A DNA stretch of 64,000 nucleotides, taken from NCBI GenBank assembly GCA_949361645.1, contig OX442421.1, positions 8,559,014-8,623,013 of the forward strand. The letters run 5' to 3'. Shown here piece after piece: positions 12,382 through 24,492 of this stretch. The notes under the pieces are model-generated. The model searched no databases. It was not told the origin of the DNA and saw only the letters and a list, made by a program, of their open reading frames with translations. How positions within the stretch are numbered: position 1 is the first letter of the stretch; every line of letters begins with the position of its first letter. The position numbers were made by a program, and so were the translations under genes. The DNA is from Spongilla lacustris. Taxonomy: Eukaryota > Porifera > Demospongiae > Spongillida > Spongillidae.

Positions 12382-12668
12382 TTCAGCACTCCAATGAATC
12401 TTGGAGTACCGGACAATAGGATGGCTGGACCATTGCACATCAGTTCAGCAATGCAGAGCAGTCAGTTGTCTCATCTTATCATTCTTCATCAGGCAATGTA
12501 CTCATACTGTCAACTGTGCAATAGAACTTACTGGTAATCATTCTGGTTGGTTAAGTTTAATGAATCACGTCAGCATGCAATGATACATTTCTGAGCTGAG
12601 TCACAGACATGTATAATACATACTTTCAGCATTCTTTACATATACCAACCTAGTTAAGTTATTGGGTA

Positions 12669-13104
12669 CCGTATTTTCAGTCCTTTTTCGGGGAGTTTTT
12701 TTTTAAGTTCGTCGACGCTTTGCATGATATTGTTTAGGTTCGTTTTTCAGTGATTCGTATCAAGAAAGAACGTGTATCTCGACGTGTATATTGTTGTAAT
12801 TCGTTTAGCGGCAAATTCTGGCTAAGCTATTAACTGGTACACTCGTGCACATAAGTGGTACTGCCCACCGCATTCAACGTTAACCGTTATGTCGCGTTTC
12901 CCGCCCTTGGGACAGACTGGGTTTTGGAACCTCTGCCTCCGTTATCGCCATCTCGGTCGCCATATTACCGCAATTATTAATACTGCAAAATTAATAACTA
13001 CTAGTATATAGTACTATACTACGTTCAATGGTTCGTCTGATGCTTAAAGCTTGGTTTTCATGTTTTCGTGCGAGAGTGGAAACGAAAATGGACTGAAAAT
13101 ACGG
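12669..13104. mobile_element. TA-flanked inverted-repeat element (MITE-like), CCGTAT ends
   Basis: Left end CCGTATTTTCAGTCC plus TTTTTCG; right end CGAAAATGGACTGAAAATAC plus GG. These are near-perfect inverted repeats of about 22 bp, directly flanked by TA on both sides (12667-12668 and 13105-13106). The 436-bp interior has no coding capacity, so this is a non-autonomous element of a TA-targeting (Tc1/mariner-like) kind by inference. Confidence 0.75.
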
Positions 13105-13254
13105 TATGTGTGTGTGTGTTTGTGTGTGTGTGTACAAGATTGCTGACTAGAGTGTATGAGGGGGGTGGTTGCTAATCAGACGCAACAGTCCAATGGCAAA
13201 ATGCAGTGGGGAAAAAGAAAGTATGTTCACGTCAGTTATTTTACTTCAGTATGA

Positions 13255-13330
13255 AAGATGTTATGTATCACAAGTGTGCCAGCCATCAGTGGGTGTGTCG
13301 CCCACCACTCCCGTGTGCTTTGTGTGTGTA
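13255..13330 (+). pseudogene. duplicated fragment of the macro-domain gene's sixth exon
   Basis: The stretch ATGTATCACAAGTGTGCCAG through GTGTCGCCCACCACTC and CTTTGTGTGTGT matches 14743-14835 (exon 6 and its donor side) with an internal deletion of about 20 bases. It lies about 500 bp upstream of the gene's start codon. Confidence 0.65.
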
Positions 13331-13403
13331 ATGTATTAGTGTTAGTGCGTGTGTGTGTGTGTGCTTGGGAACGTTCCTAAATTACGCTGTGCTTCCCAGC
13401 GTG

Positions 13404-13466
<63 letters not shown>

Positions 13467-13816
13467 TGTGTGTGTAAACGCCTTTCAATAAATAATGACC
13501 AAAGAGCAGTGGGAATCTGTAGATATCTTGCTTTGAACATATTTACAAACTCTTACTAATTATTGATTTTAGTAATCGAGTTTGGTTGGTTAATTTTATA
13601 AATCCAGTACGCACATTTACCTCGGCATTTATTTGTCTCTAACCTTCGTTCTCAAATTTAATACACATGTACCGTTACGTCACATTAATTGTAGCGTAGC
13701 GGTGATGTAATTAGGTCTGGAAACGAGACTTAGGTGTGTCGTTTTGACCGCGCCCTTGACTCGACTGTAACATACAAAAGTAAACGAACTCCTAGCAATC
13801 GCAAGGCTCAATCTGA

Positions 13817-15274
13817 ATGGAGGAGTTTAAGGTTTACCTTCGTGACATAAGCCCGGGGATGGCTAAAAATTGGAGGGAGAAGAATGCCTTCGGCGATGAG
13901 AAATTCAGCGGCATCATCGAGGTAATTATAGTATGTCTTCCATTAAAAATAAATTAATAAAGCTAAGGAATACGCAGATCTCAGAAGGAGATATATTCGA
14001 AGGGGGTCCTGAGGCAGACGCAATAGTTTCCCCAGCTAATAGCTTCGGGTTTATGGACGGTGGGATTGACATGGTGTATTCAAGGCATTTCGGATGGCAG
14101 ATGTGAGTGCATATGACGCTCCCTTGTGGGGTTAATAGGGCCTATAAACATGCGCAGGCAGGAACGCTTACAGGCGCTACTTCGAGACAAGTATGACGGA
14201 GAGCTTCCGGTGGTAAGTGTAAACCACCACCCCCCGGGACATATTTCCAACAACAACCCCCCTCCTCCCCCTCTCACAACGTCATATTTCCAACCCCGGG
14301 GTGTACAACGATTGCAAGCACGCATCGTTATTATTAATCCGAATGCAGGGCCAAGCCGTTATCATTCCAACGTACCAAGAGGAAAATTCCGACCCGATCA
14401 AGTACCTTATCTCTGCTCCTACGATGCGCATTCCGACCGATGCTGATACAACGGTGAACGCCTACCTCGCGTTTAGGGCCGTCCTACAAGCAGGTAGGTA
14501 CCGGTGTATTGTATATGCCTTTAAAGGATCTGTTGATCGTACGTAGTGAAGGCACACAATGCGGCCGCTACGGAGCGGGGAGTGAAGCCTATCAAATCGA
14601 TCCTCTGTCCCGGTCTGTGTACGTATGTCGGTATGATGCCGTTTGAAAGATGTGCTATTCAGGTATGTAAATGTCATCTGTTTACACTTGAAATACTTTT
14701 TTTTTTCTCCCCCTTAAGATGAGGACTGCCTACGATGCAGTAATGTATCATAGTGTGCCAGCCATCAACAAACCTCAGCATCTATATGAGTGTGTCGCCC
14801 ACCACTCGAATCTGTCAACGGTTTGCTTTGTGTGTGTTCTGGTGTGTGTGCCAGGGTATGTGTGTGATGGCATGTAAAAGCTCATGTTTGTCATATATGA
14901 CATGTTTGATATGTCCGTGATGAATGTGTGTAGTATGTGTGCCAGCATCCATTTACATTTATGTATGTGTACTTGTGTGTGTGAAGTACGTGTATTTGTG
15001 TGTGTGTGTATGTGACAGTCATTTAGATGCATGATCCCAATTTTAAAACGTTTATTGAAGTATGCAACATAGATCTTCTTAATCAGTGTAACTGTTGAAA
15101 ATCTGACTGCCCAAAAAGTTACAAGGTGCTTAATTATATTAAGACAAGCAAAAGAGATGCATCAAAACTTTAATTACGTGCCTTCTATTGCTTATACGGT
15201 GTCCCACATACATATGTGTATTACATATCTTCATCTTGAACAATTCCTTTCAGGTTGGAGACTACGACAAGTAG
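13817..15274 (+). CDS. macro-domain (ADP-ribose-binding) protein
   Basis: Seven exons: 13817-13921, 13978-14102, 14158-14212, 14349-14493, 14547-14662, 14719-14820, 15254-15274, giving 222 residues. The last junction (ACG|GTTTGC donor to a six-codon terminal exon VGDYDK) is the weakest. Macro-domain hallmarks: VSPANSFGFMDGGIDMVYSR (the Asn and GG-D ligand loops), GELPVGQAVIIPT, YLISAPTMRIPTD, NAYLAFRAVLQA, and CPGL near the second ligand loop. It likely binds or processes ADP-ribose derivatives. The sequence resembles the stand-alone 'Appr-1-p processing' macro proteins I know mainly from bacteria, more than MACROD or PARP macro domains. The six introns show it is a resident eukaryotic gene. 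Confidence 0.85.
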
Positions 15275-15949
15275 ACTCACAAGATGTTCAACAAGAACGG
15301 CATGCATGCAGTTTAGAAGTGTCATAGGGTACAGTTATGCTGTCGATTTTACATTAACGCTAGTTAGAAGATGCAGCATTTTCAATCTGAATGATAGCTG
15401 AGGCTGCTGTGCACATTACATAATTTTGCATCAGTGTTGCTATAAAATCAAGTGCATGCCGAAACAAAATGTAAGAAACAGCCTCAAGAAGGAAGAACCA
15501 CCCTTTACCTACTGTATCACCCATATTCTGGTGAGGAGTTCTCCAACTGTTATAAGGGGTCCACCAAATATTACTGTTCTAAGCATTTTCTGTTCAACTT
15601 CATTACCCCACAAAAGGTAACAGCAAACGGCACTGTAAAACCGACGACAGCTATATAATTATGTAAATGTACGCCACTACGGCCCGGGTTCGTGCTTACT
15701 TTTTAGCGACGCGTATCACTGACTGTAACAACAGCAAAAAGTTGGCTACACCCGTTTTCTTCTGTGTTGGAGCCGTACGTACCAGACCCGATCGACCTTT
15801 TATTAAATTTATATTAAATTATTTATTACCTATAGTAATTTAAATTACGTTGTAAACATATTCCTACATGATATGATACAGAAATTTAATGTCTATTATC
15901 TATCTCACGCGGTTGATTTATTCAACACTTTAGTCTCCTCACCCATCCA
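15275..15949. other. intergenic, no convincing gene
   Basis: An ORF at 15452-15658 has several cysteines (SGEEFSNCYKGSTKYYCSKH) and a donor-like GTAACAG, but no partner exon or family match is visible. The rest is AT-rich. Confidence 0.4.
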
Positions 15950-16751
15950 CCAAAAGGTACTGTCAAAGAAACTAGAGGACCACCAGTTCTCAATGTTGTT
16001 GGAAACATCATCACCTGCCGACAAGGCTCGGCTGCTCTCTGAGTCAGCACCTCATGCTGCATCCTGGCTACTAGTCACACCTTCTCCTGGGACCCTAATG
16101 CGCTGTAAATCTCGATCCAATGGTGGCTAGGGATGGACACGGCTAGAGGTTCTTCATGTTCTTTGTGCCCTGGCATAGCTCTTGACCGCCTTGGCAACCA
16201 TGCTACTACCTGTAAACGGGGTGGGGATGTCGTAACTCACCACAACCATCTGCGAAATGTTCTTGTAGAATTCTACCATCGTGCCCATCTAGGAGTGAGA
16301 GTTGAGTCGGGCAGTGGCCTTACACCAGACCTAAGCCATACCTGGCCAGCAGATGTACTTGTCCTCAACTGGGAGAGAGGGAAACATGCTGCCCTTGACA
16401 TCACTGTGACCTCTCCCTTAATCCCTTCCATCCTAACAGCAGCAAGCTTGTCTGAAGGGGCTGCAGCAGAGGAGGCAGAGGCCAGGAAGCACAGAGCGAA
16501 CGACCCCAAGTGTTCCAGAGCTGGGTTGGGTGTGCATCTCTCTTGCGGTGGAGACGTATGGAAACTGGGGAAGGGAAGCCCAAACTACCTTCTCCCGCCT
16601 GGCCTCTCACCTAGCCATCACCACTTCCTCCTACAATGGTAAGGCGCTCACGGAGCTGTACAGCAGGCTGAACTTCACCCTGGTCAGGGTGGTGGCTAGG
16701 GCCTTACTGGCAAGGTGTGCACCCTCCCTTGGCCTCATGGACATCCTTTGA
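15950..16751 (+). pseudogene. decayed retroelement C-terminal region (CCHC plus restriction-like endonuclease type)
   Basis: A protein relic interrupted by an in-frame TAG near 16128 and a frameshift near 16520. It carries a zinc-knuckle-like CSLCPGIALDRLGNHATTC, then GLTPDLSHTWPADVLVLNWE and AALDITVTSP, which resemble the PD...D/E layout of restriction-like endonucleases at the C-terminus of some non-LTR retrotransposons. A tail with ETYGNWGREAQTTFSRLASH follows in another frame. No reverse transcriptase remains. I know similar host-genome fragments in sponges and cnidarians, so the class is inferred from motif layout. Confidence 0.6.
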
Positions 16752-16851
16752 ACATTCCTATGTATTGTATATGTACTGTAATGTAGCCATATATACAAAG
16801 AAGTGAATTATAAATCCAATTACTATATCTCCTAACAGAGTATTGATTATC

Positions 16852-17664
16852 TGGGACAGTTTCCGAGAAAATGGCCCTTCGTTTATAATTATAAAATCTT
16901 ATAAAATTGCCTTGCTTTTGTATCGTAATAAATTCTGAACGGTTAAGGCTATCGACTTCCTATTTTCAACACTTCATACCACACCATTTCTCTACGCTAA
17001 AATACATTTTGGGGCATTTCACTTGCTCCTTGCCAGTATTGCAACGTCCGATACCCCACTGGGTTCAAACCCGACATAACTTTCTGTAGCAGTAATCAAA
17101 TCGCTTCAAATTCGGTTTGTAGGTAGATAGGTCCTATACCTATAGATTTATTTTGTTCGTTAATTTTTATGCCATCCGTTACGGAGATACAGTTGAACAA
17201 ACTACGTGCACATTTTCGCGCTCGATTCGCGCCAATGATTTGGGCAAATTGCGTCCCGCTCAATGTATATGGGGAGGCGGGTATTGTAACATTGGCGCGA
17301 ATCAAGCGGGAAAAAGTGCACGTAGTTTGTTCAACTGTATCTCCGTAACGGATGGCATAAAAATTAACAAATCGATAGATATAGGACCTCTCTACGGTCT
17401 CTACCTACTAACCGAATTTGAAGCGATTTCATTACTCCTACAGAAAGTTATGTCGGGTTTGAACCCAGTGGGGTATCGGACGTTGCAATACTGGCACGGA
17501 GCAAGTACAAGACCCCAAAATGTATTTTACCGTAGAGAAATGGTGTCGTATGAAGTGTTAAGAATAGGGAGTCGATAGCCTTAACCTTTACGATTCGAAT
17601 GCAAAGCAATTTTATATGATTTTATAATTATAAACGAAGGGCCATTTTCTCGGAAACTGTCCCA
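16852..17664. mobile_element. long foldback element, copy A
   Basis: The ends TGGGACAGTTTCCGAGAAAA and their reverse complement (to 17664) extend inward as inverted arms of about 380 bp, with internal landmarks such as CCGTTACGGAGATACAGTTG in both orientations. It is flanked by TC on each side. No coding capacity. This is the longest (813 bp) of four copies in the window. Confidence 0.9.
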
Positions 17665-18630
17665 TCTAGTTAATAAATAATTGTAAAAGGCCTGGTACCC
17701 AGACTATTGGAGAGATACAACGAAGGTTACCAGTTACAATGGTCTCGGTTGTCAAGGGCATGACATAATCATTTTAAATCTTCTAGGGACCTTGGACGTA
17801 CATGTACAGTATACGTAGCGGCTCTTGTATGCGGGGAGGGAAAAAGGCACATTCATTGACAATGGAACTTTTCGTTTAAGGGCGCAAGGAATGCAATTAG
17901 TGTTGATTACACGTGACTTCATCTGGAGTACATTCTTCGCGCGTTATGCTATGGTGTGCGTGTATTCTCGCGTGTGTTGGCTTCGTTGGCTTCAGACTCT
18001 TTGAGATTTGAGGTAAGAATGATGAATGCAGTATAGAGGACCCCTCCAGGTACATGCTGTGATCATGCTTCGCATTCTCGTTCAAAGTTTATGAAGGATG
18101 GCGTGTAGTGAATGCATTAGCGAAAAACCCAGTACTTCGGTTGAACTAACACAAGACGACATACCCGGAGCTTCATTAAATGAGCCATTCCATGGCATTC
18201 TAAAAGTGCGCACTTTTACACCATGGATAGGATGATAGATTCCAGGAAGCAATAGTGCTCTACTTCTCACATATGATAGTGTATTCGCTACCACTGTAAC
18301 TAGGAATTTGTAATTATGACGTCACGTTGACGCGCAAACATTCCAGGAAAAGGTCCAATTTTTTTTTAGAAATTTTTTTTTGTTGGTCGGTAATAACTCG
18401 CGCACTTGACCTAATAACGTACAATAACAATACATGTATACAGTAAGCTATATTACATGTTACCTGTCATGAAGTCCGTGCGTGTTATTTTTATTTTTAC
18501 TTCAAAAGCTTCTACATGTAGTTTCTATTGCCGGTAGCCACGCCCTTTTGCCGCCCACTATTAAATATTATCTCTGCTATTAATAAGTTATGCAGCTTTT
18601 TGATGTAAAAAATATCGCGGTTACGTCGTT
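17665..18630. other. intergenic 5' flank of Ig-TIR receptor A
   Basis: No exon seen. The last 100 bp or so (from about 18522) are duplicated at about 22267-22361 upstream of receptor B, so the duplicated unit includes the proximal promoter. Confidence 0.6.
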
Positions 18631-21407
18631 ATGTATAGTAGTGGTTTACTTTATATCGCATTGCTGGTAAACAGTGTCGCTAGTCAGGATGATTGTGCCG
18701 GTATAGTTCTCGATCGGAAGTATGTGTGTTCCATCGATTCGGACAGCGTGCCAACCAACATGTGCGTAAACACGGGCATTCCGCGAGGGGACGATTGTGT
18801 GCCTTTTGTCGGCATGGCTGTCACCCTGGTCTGTTCCAACGCGACGGCCGTGCTGTACGTGAACGGTACGTCCCTGGGGACGAACGCGACAACCTACCAG
18901 TACGCCACTGCTGCGATTTCCGGTCTGTACGAATGCAGGGGGCCCGCAGAAAACGCAAGTCGACATGTGTACATGCAAGGTACATGAGTCCCCAACAATA
19001 ATTATTTTTAAAAATAATAATAATAATTTCACTCTGAGCAATTATACCTACCCATGTGAGTGTGTGTGTATATATGTGACATGTGTACGTGTATACCGGT
19101 ATATGGGACAGTATCCGCGAAAACTTCCTACATTATAAAATAATTGTGTTGTAACGTTTGAATCGTCCGAACGGTAAAGGTTATCGACTTCCTATTTTCA
19201 TGACTTCATACTACACCATTGCTCTATGGTAAAATACATTTTGGTGTCTTGCACTTGCTCCGTGCCAGCATTGCAACGGAGATACAGTTGAAAAAACTAC
19301 CTGCACCTTTTCCCGCTTGATACGCACCAATGATATAATCACCGCCTCCCATACATTGAATCATTGGCGCGAATCGAGCGGGAAAATGTGCACGTGGTTC
19401 AACAGTATCTCCGTAACGGATGGCATACAATTTAACGAACAGAACAAATCGATAGGTATAGGACCTCTGTACCTACAATCCGAATTTGAAGCGATTTGAT
19501 TACTCCTACAGAAAGTTATGTTGGGTTTGAACCAGGTGGGGTATCGAACGTTGCAATGCTGGCACGGAGCAAATGCAAGACTTCAAAATGTATTTTACCA
19601 TAGAGCAATGGCTTAGTATGAAGTATTGAAAATAGGAAGTCGACAGCATTTACCGTTCGGACGATATAGCGATTCAAACGTTACAACACGATTATTTTAT
19701 AATGTTATAAAGCATAGGAAGTTTTCGCGGATACTGTTCCATATGTGCACATCATAATACATACCCATGTCATATACACACACACACGCACACACAAACA
19801 CACACACCCTTACACATGCACTCACTCCCTCTTAATTCCAACAGCTCAGCCGGCCATTGGTACAGCCAGCAGCAGCTGCACTTCCCTGGTGTCGCTGGCG
19901 CCTCAGTGCTGTGGCCCGGCCGGCTCATTGGTGACCCTTCCCGTGTCCTTCAATGTGTACTGCACCAACTGCACAGTGTCCCTTGCGGTCAGCTGGACCA
20001 ATCACATTCCTGTCAACCTGGATCTGGTGTTGACAAACGCTGGCACAGTGTATGTAAGTCATGCAAGCAGCCGTGATTGAACGTGTCTGATGTGCCCCTC
20101 CCCTCCTCTCCCTCCTCCCCCCATCTAATAGACTATATCCAGAGGAACTGAATCCAAAACGCCGTACATCGTCTACCCAGATTTTCCTTCCCCACCAATG
20201 GCGCGCATCATAGCATACGTCCCCACCACTCCATTGGCCCTCTGCTTTCAAACAACATTCAGTAAGTTAGTGTACTAACAAGCCACACACCCTCGTGTAC
20301 TAACAAGCCACACCCCTCTCTCACCACTGTGCACTTCCACCAGCTCCTACAGTAACGTTCTCTGCCAACCTGAACACAGCCATAAAGGGGAGTTACGCTG
20401 TAACCACATGTCAGTACTCTTGGAATGGAGGGTCATATTTGCGTGATCTTTCTCTATTGATACTGAACTTTACGATGGCAAGTGGTGCCAGCTACACAGG
20501 GATGTGCACATACAGTTATTTCCCCCAGCCCTGTGCCATCACAAACTTCAGTGTTGCTGAAGTGAACGTCCAACCAACCGCACAACGAGGGGAAATCATT
20601 AACTTCATGGTCAACATGACCAACCTCAGTGACTCTTACAACGGCATGGTCATCTCATGCTCGCTTCTGTACAACAGTTCACTGCAGTGGACAAACAGGA
20701 CCACTCTGTACCTGACTAGCCCCTCCCAGTCCCCACCTGCCACGCCTCCTACCTCAGCATCCCAATGTCAATTGCTGTGCAAGGGATTGATCCCTGGCCT
20801 CCTCGTTCCCATCGTGGTCACCACTGTTACCCTCCTCCTCGTCGTCCTGATTGCAAAGAAACTGACCAGGTCTGCCCATTGCCATGACAACTTGGTGTCT
20901 GCCAAGATGTCTTTGTTTGCTGCTGGTGCAGAGGACATCCGCCCACCTATCATCAGGAGTGCATCGCAGCCCGATGTGACAAAGCGCCACAATGGCGGGC
21001 ACCAGAGGAGGGTGCGTATCTATGTGAGCTACTCTGACGACAGGCTGGAGTGGGTGACGGAGGTCCTCAGACCCATCCTTCAGAGGATGATACACGTCGA
21101 AGTCATCCTCAGGGACGACGCCATGCTTGTGGGACAGCCGATATCGGAGGAGAGGTTGCGACTTATACTGGGGGCAGAGAAAGTGCTTGTGGTATGTTCG
21201 CCCGAGTACGAAGCCTCGCCTTGGTGCCAGTACGAGCTCCTCCAGTCAGTGAGCAGAGACCCTCGGCTGACGGAGGGAAGGGTCATCCCCATCTTGTGTG
21301 GTGGGTGCAACGTGTTGCCCACGGTGATCAGTGGCGTGGTGTCTGTTAGAGATGACGACCTTCAGTTTGAGAGCAAGCTTCGGGAGTCTGTGCTCAGTAG
21401 CAAGTAG
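18631..21407 (+). CDS. Ig-like/TIR transmembrane receptor A
   Basis: Four exons: 18631-18979, 19845-20053, 20132-20261, 20344-21407 (583 residues). A signal peptide MYSSGLLYIALLVNSVASQ is followed by a cysteine-rich ectodomain with Ig-like strand F motifs (SGLYEC, NGMVISC) and many N-glycosylation sites. The membrane segment is at about residues 378-400 (LIPGLLVPIVVTTVTLLLVV). A TIR domain follows at about 452-565: RVRIYVSYSDDRLEW (box 1), VILRDDAMLVGQPI (box 2) and SPWCQYELLQ. The Glu in WCQYE occupies the TIR position that is catalytic in SARM1 but is also conserved in Toll-type receptors, so NADase activity cannot be inferred. The architecture matches the demosponge IgTIR receptors (IL-1R-like, with no leucine-rich repeats). 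The first intron contains foldback element copy B. A polyadenylation signal lies at 21490-21495. Confidence 0.92.
19104..19741. mobile_element. long foldback element, copy B (inside Ig-TIR A intron 1)
   Basis: The ends TGGGACAGTATCCGCG and CGCGGATACTGTTCCA are inverted, flanked by TA on both sides. Arms are related to copy A but the centre is shorter (638 bp). The paralogous intron of receptor B is empty at this position (around 22798), showing insertion after duplication. Confidence 0.93.
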
Positions 21408-21779
21408 TGAGAGCTAGACGTAGCTTTGAGAGGAAATTTGTGTGTTTTGTGTATTATAACATATGCAAATATTACAGCAAAATTAACAAAATAAAGTCTG
21501 ATAGTATTGACCTTGACAAATTGTCCTGTTAACTCCTCACATGCCCTGGTACCACAGGATTGTATGTTGCCAAATGAGATGGTGTAATTTGAGCCAAAAA
21601 CATTTCTGCATAGCAGACACACAAGACTTTACTATAGTTGTGTTCCCCTGGTCCTAGTGGCAATATGCTGCTTCTCTGCTCCTGTACAGAATCGTGTGGT
21701 AGCAGAGCACTAGAGTGCTTTCACCTAGCTAACCTTTGAGGGGTGGGAAAATTTGTGTTTTGGGAAGTGAATTTAAAAT

Positions 21780-21811
<32 letters not shown>

Positions 21812-22361
21812 GGATGGATGTATTGCATATCTGCCCTACACTGGCTTGATATAAGCTTGAACTTACTGTAGTGTATGTGACATTTATGTAAAACTTTGGT
21901 GTTTATATACCATGGCCATGTTTATGTACACATTTATATTAAATCCAACTGTTGACCTTAGTGCAAGCATTACATGTATAAGGCATTACGCGTACAACGG
22001 ATGGAAGGCATTACATGTACAAGTGATGGAAGGCAGAGAACTCTCACTGGTTTGATTATAAAAGCTGTATTGAAGTGCAATACAAGTGATCTCTGTTAAC
22101 TTGCACAGGGTTGTTGATCTTGGCAGAAGACTTTAGTAATTGTATCACACACAAGGTTACACTCAATCCATTTAGCAAATCGACGGAACGAAGTCAATTA
22201 CATGCTAAATGTAGGTATTAAATTCGTAATGGCATAAATTCCGGAATCCTTCTTTTTACACAATTTGATAATGTAGTTTCTATCGGTAGACACGCCCTTT
22301 TGCTGCCCACTCAGTATTAATAAGTTTTTTTGATGTAAAAAATAATCGCGGTTACGTCGTT
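21408..22361. other. 3' flank of receptor A and 5' flank of receptor B
   Basis: No gene seen. About 21408-22150 is repeated downstream of receptor B (about 24493-25240). It includes the shared GTATAAGGCATTACGCGTAC-type block and a (GT)n run near 21781. Confidence 0.7.
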
Positions 22362-22848
22362 ATGTATAGTAGTGGTTTACTTTATATCGCATTGCTGGTA
22401 AACAGTGTCGCTAGTCAGGATGATTGTGCCGGTATAGTTCTCGATCGGAAGTATGTGTGTTCCATCGATTCGGACAGCGTGCCAACCAACATGTGCGTAA
22501 ACACGGGCATTCCGCGAGGGGACGATTGTGTGCCTTTTGTCGGCATGGCTGTCACCCTGGTCTGTTCCAACGCGACGGCCGTGCTGTACGTGAACGGTAC
22601 GTCCCTGGGGACGAACGCGACAACCTACCAGTACGCCACTGCTGCGATTTCCGGTCTGTACGAATGCAGGGGGCCCGCAGAAAACGCAAGTCGACATGTG
22701 TACATGCAAGGTACATGAGTCCCCAACAATATAAACTCTGAGCAATTATATATATACCCATGTGTGTGTGTGTATATATGTGACATGTGTACGTGTATAT
22801 ATGTGCACATCATAACACATACGCATGTCACACACACACATACACACA

Positions 22849-22893
<45 letters not shown>

Positions 22894-24492
22894 ACACATG
22901 CACTCACTCCCTCTTAATTCCAACAGCTCAGCCGGCCATTGGTACAGCCAGCAGCAGCTGCACTTCCCTGGTGTCGCTGGCGCCTCAGTGCTGTGGCCCG
23001 GCCGGCTCATCAGTGACCCTTCCCGTGTCCTTCAACGTGTACTGCACCAACTGCACAGTGTCCCTTGCGGTCAGCTGGACCAATCACATTCCTGTCGACC
23101 TGGATCTGGTGTTGACAAACACTGGCACAGTGTATGTGAGTCATGTAAGCAGCTGTGATTGAACGTGTCTGATGTGCCCCTCCCCTCCTCTCCCTCCTCC
23201 CCCTCCCATCTAACAGACCATATCCAGAGGAACTAAATCCAAAACGCCGTACATCGTCTACCCTGATTTTCCTTCCCCACCAATGGCGCGCATCATAGCA
23301 TACGTCCCCACCACTCCATTGGCCCTCTGCTTTCAAACAACATTCAGTGAGTTAGTGTACTAACAAGCCACACCCCCTCGTGTACTAACAAGCCACACCC
23401 CTCTCTCACCACTGTGCACTTCCACCAGCTCCTACAGTGACGTTCTCTGCCAACCTGAACACAGCCATAAAGGGAAGTTACGCTGTAACCACATGTCAGT
23501 ACTCTTGGAATGGAGGGTCATATTTGCGTGATCTTTCTCTATTGATACTGAACTTTACGATGGCAAGTGGTGCCAGCTACGCAGGGATGTGCAAATACAG
23601 TATTTTCCCCCAGCCCTGTTCCATCACAAACTTCAGTGTTGCTGAAGTGAACGTCCAACCAACAGCACAACAAGGGGAAATCATTAACTTCATGGTCAAC
23701 ATGACCAACCTCAGTGACTCTTACAACGGCATGGTCATCTCATGCTCGCTTCTGTACAACAGTTCACTGCAGTGGACAAACAGGACCACTCTGTACCTGA
23801 CTAGCCCCTCCCAGTCCCCACCTGCCACGCCTCCTACCTCAGCATCCCAATGTCAATTGCTGTGCAAGGGATTGATCCCTGGCCTCCTCGTTCCCATCGT
23901 GGTCACCACGGTTACCCTTCTCCTCCTCGTCCTGATTGCAAAGAAACTGACCAGGTCTGCCCATAGCCATGACCACTTGGAGTTTGCCAAGATGTCTTTG
24001 TTTGCTGCTGGTGCAGAGGACATCCGCCCACCTATCATCAGGAGTGCATCGCAGCCCGATGTGACAAAGCGCCACAATGGCGGGCACCAGAGGAGGGTGC
24101 GTATCTATGTGAGCTACTCTGACGACAGGTTGGAGTGGGTGATGGAGGTCCTCAGACCCATCCTTCAGAGGATGATACACGCCGAAGTCATCCTCAGGGA
24201 CGACGCCATGCTCGTGGGACAGCCTATATCGGAGGAGAGGTTGCGACTTATACTGGGGGCAGAGAAAGTGCTTGTGGTATGTTCGCCCGAGTACGAAGCC
24301 TCGCCTTGGTGCCAGTACGAGCTCCTCCAGTCAGTGAGCAGAGACCCTCGGCTGACAGAGGGAAGGGTCATCCCCATCTTGTGCGATGGGTGCAACGTGT
24401 TGCCCACGGTGATCAGTGGCGTGGTGTCTGTTAGAGATGACGACCTTCAGTTTGAGAGCAAGCTTCGGGAGTCTGTGCTCAGTAGCAAGTAG
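22362..24492 (+). CDS. Ig-like/TIR transmembrane receptor B (tandem duplicate of A)
   Basis: The exon lengths are identical to copy A: 22362-22710, 22927-23135, 23217-23346, 23429-24492 (583 residues). Exon 1 encodes exactly the same residues as copy A. Exons 2-4 differ at about 18 positions, concentrated in the membrane-proximal ectodomain and juxtamembrane segment (HSHDHLEFAKM here, HCHDNLVSAKM in A). The TIR domain differs at only a few residues (for example LCDGCN instead of LCGGCN). Expected role: surface immune or IL-1R-like receptor signalling through TIR contacts. Its 3' UTR lacks the AATAAA present in copy A, so a different 3' end is likely. Confidence 0.92.
22836..22892. repeat. (CA)n microsatellite in Ig-TIR B intron 1
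   Basis: A CA run with a few CATA interruptions. It is much longer than the corresponding run in copy A (19780-19808). Confidence 0.9.

Larger units (their letters stand above)
12382..13816. other. intergenic region between DCAF6 and the macro-domain gene
   Basis: Contains the DCAF6 3' region, an inverted-repeat element (12669-13104), a copied exon fragment (13255-13330) and (GT)n runs at about 13405-13478. No other gene is visible. Confidence 0.6.

Noticed and set aside
15426..15658. Cys-containing ORF of 64-68 codons
   Set aside because: No start context, partner exon or family resemblance; left as intergenic.
16852..17664. Possible CRISPR-like or structured RNA region because of the long inverted repeats
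   Set aside because: There are only two inverted arms with transposon-like ends and flanks, no regular spacers, and the same unit occurs at three other places.
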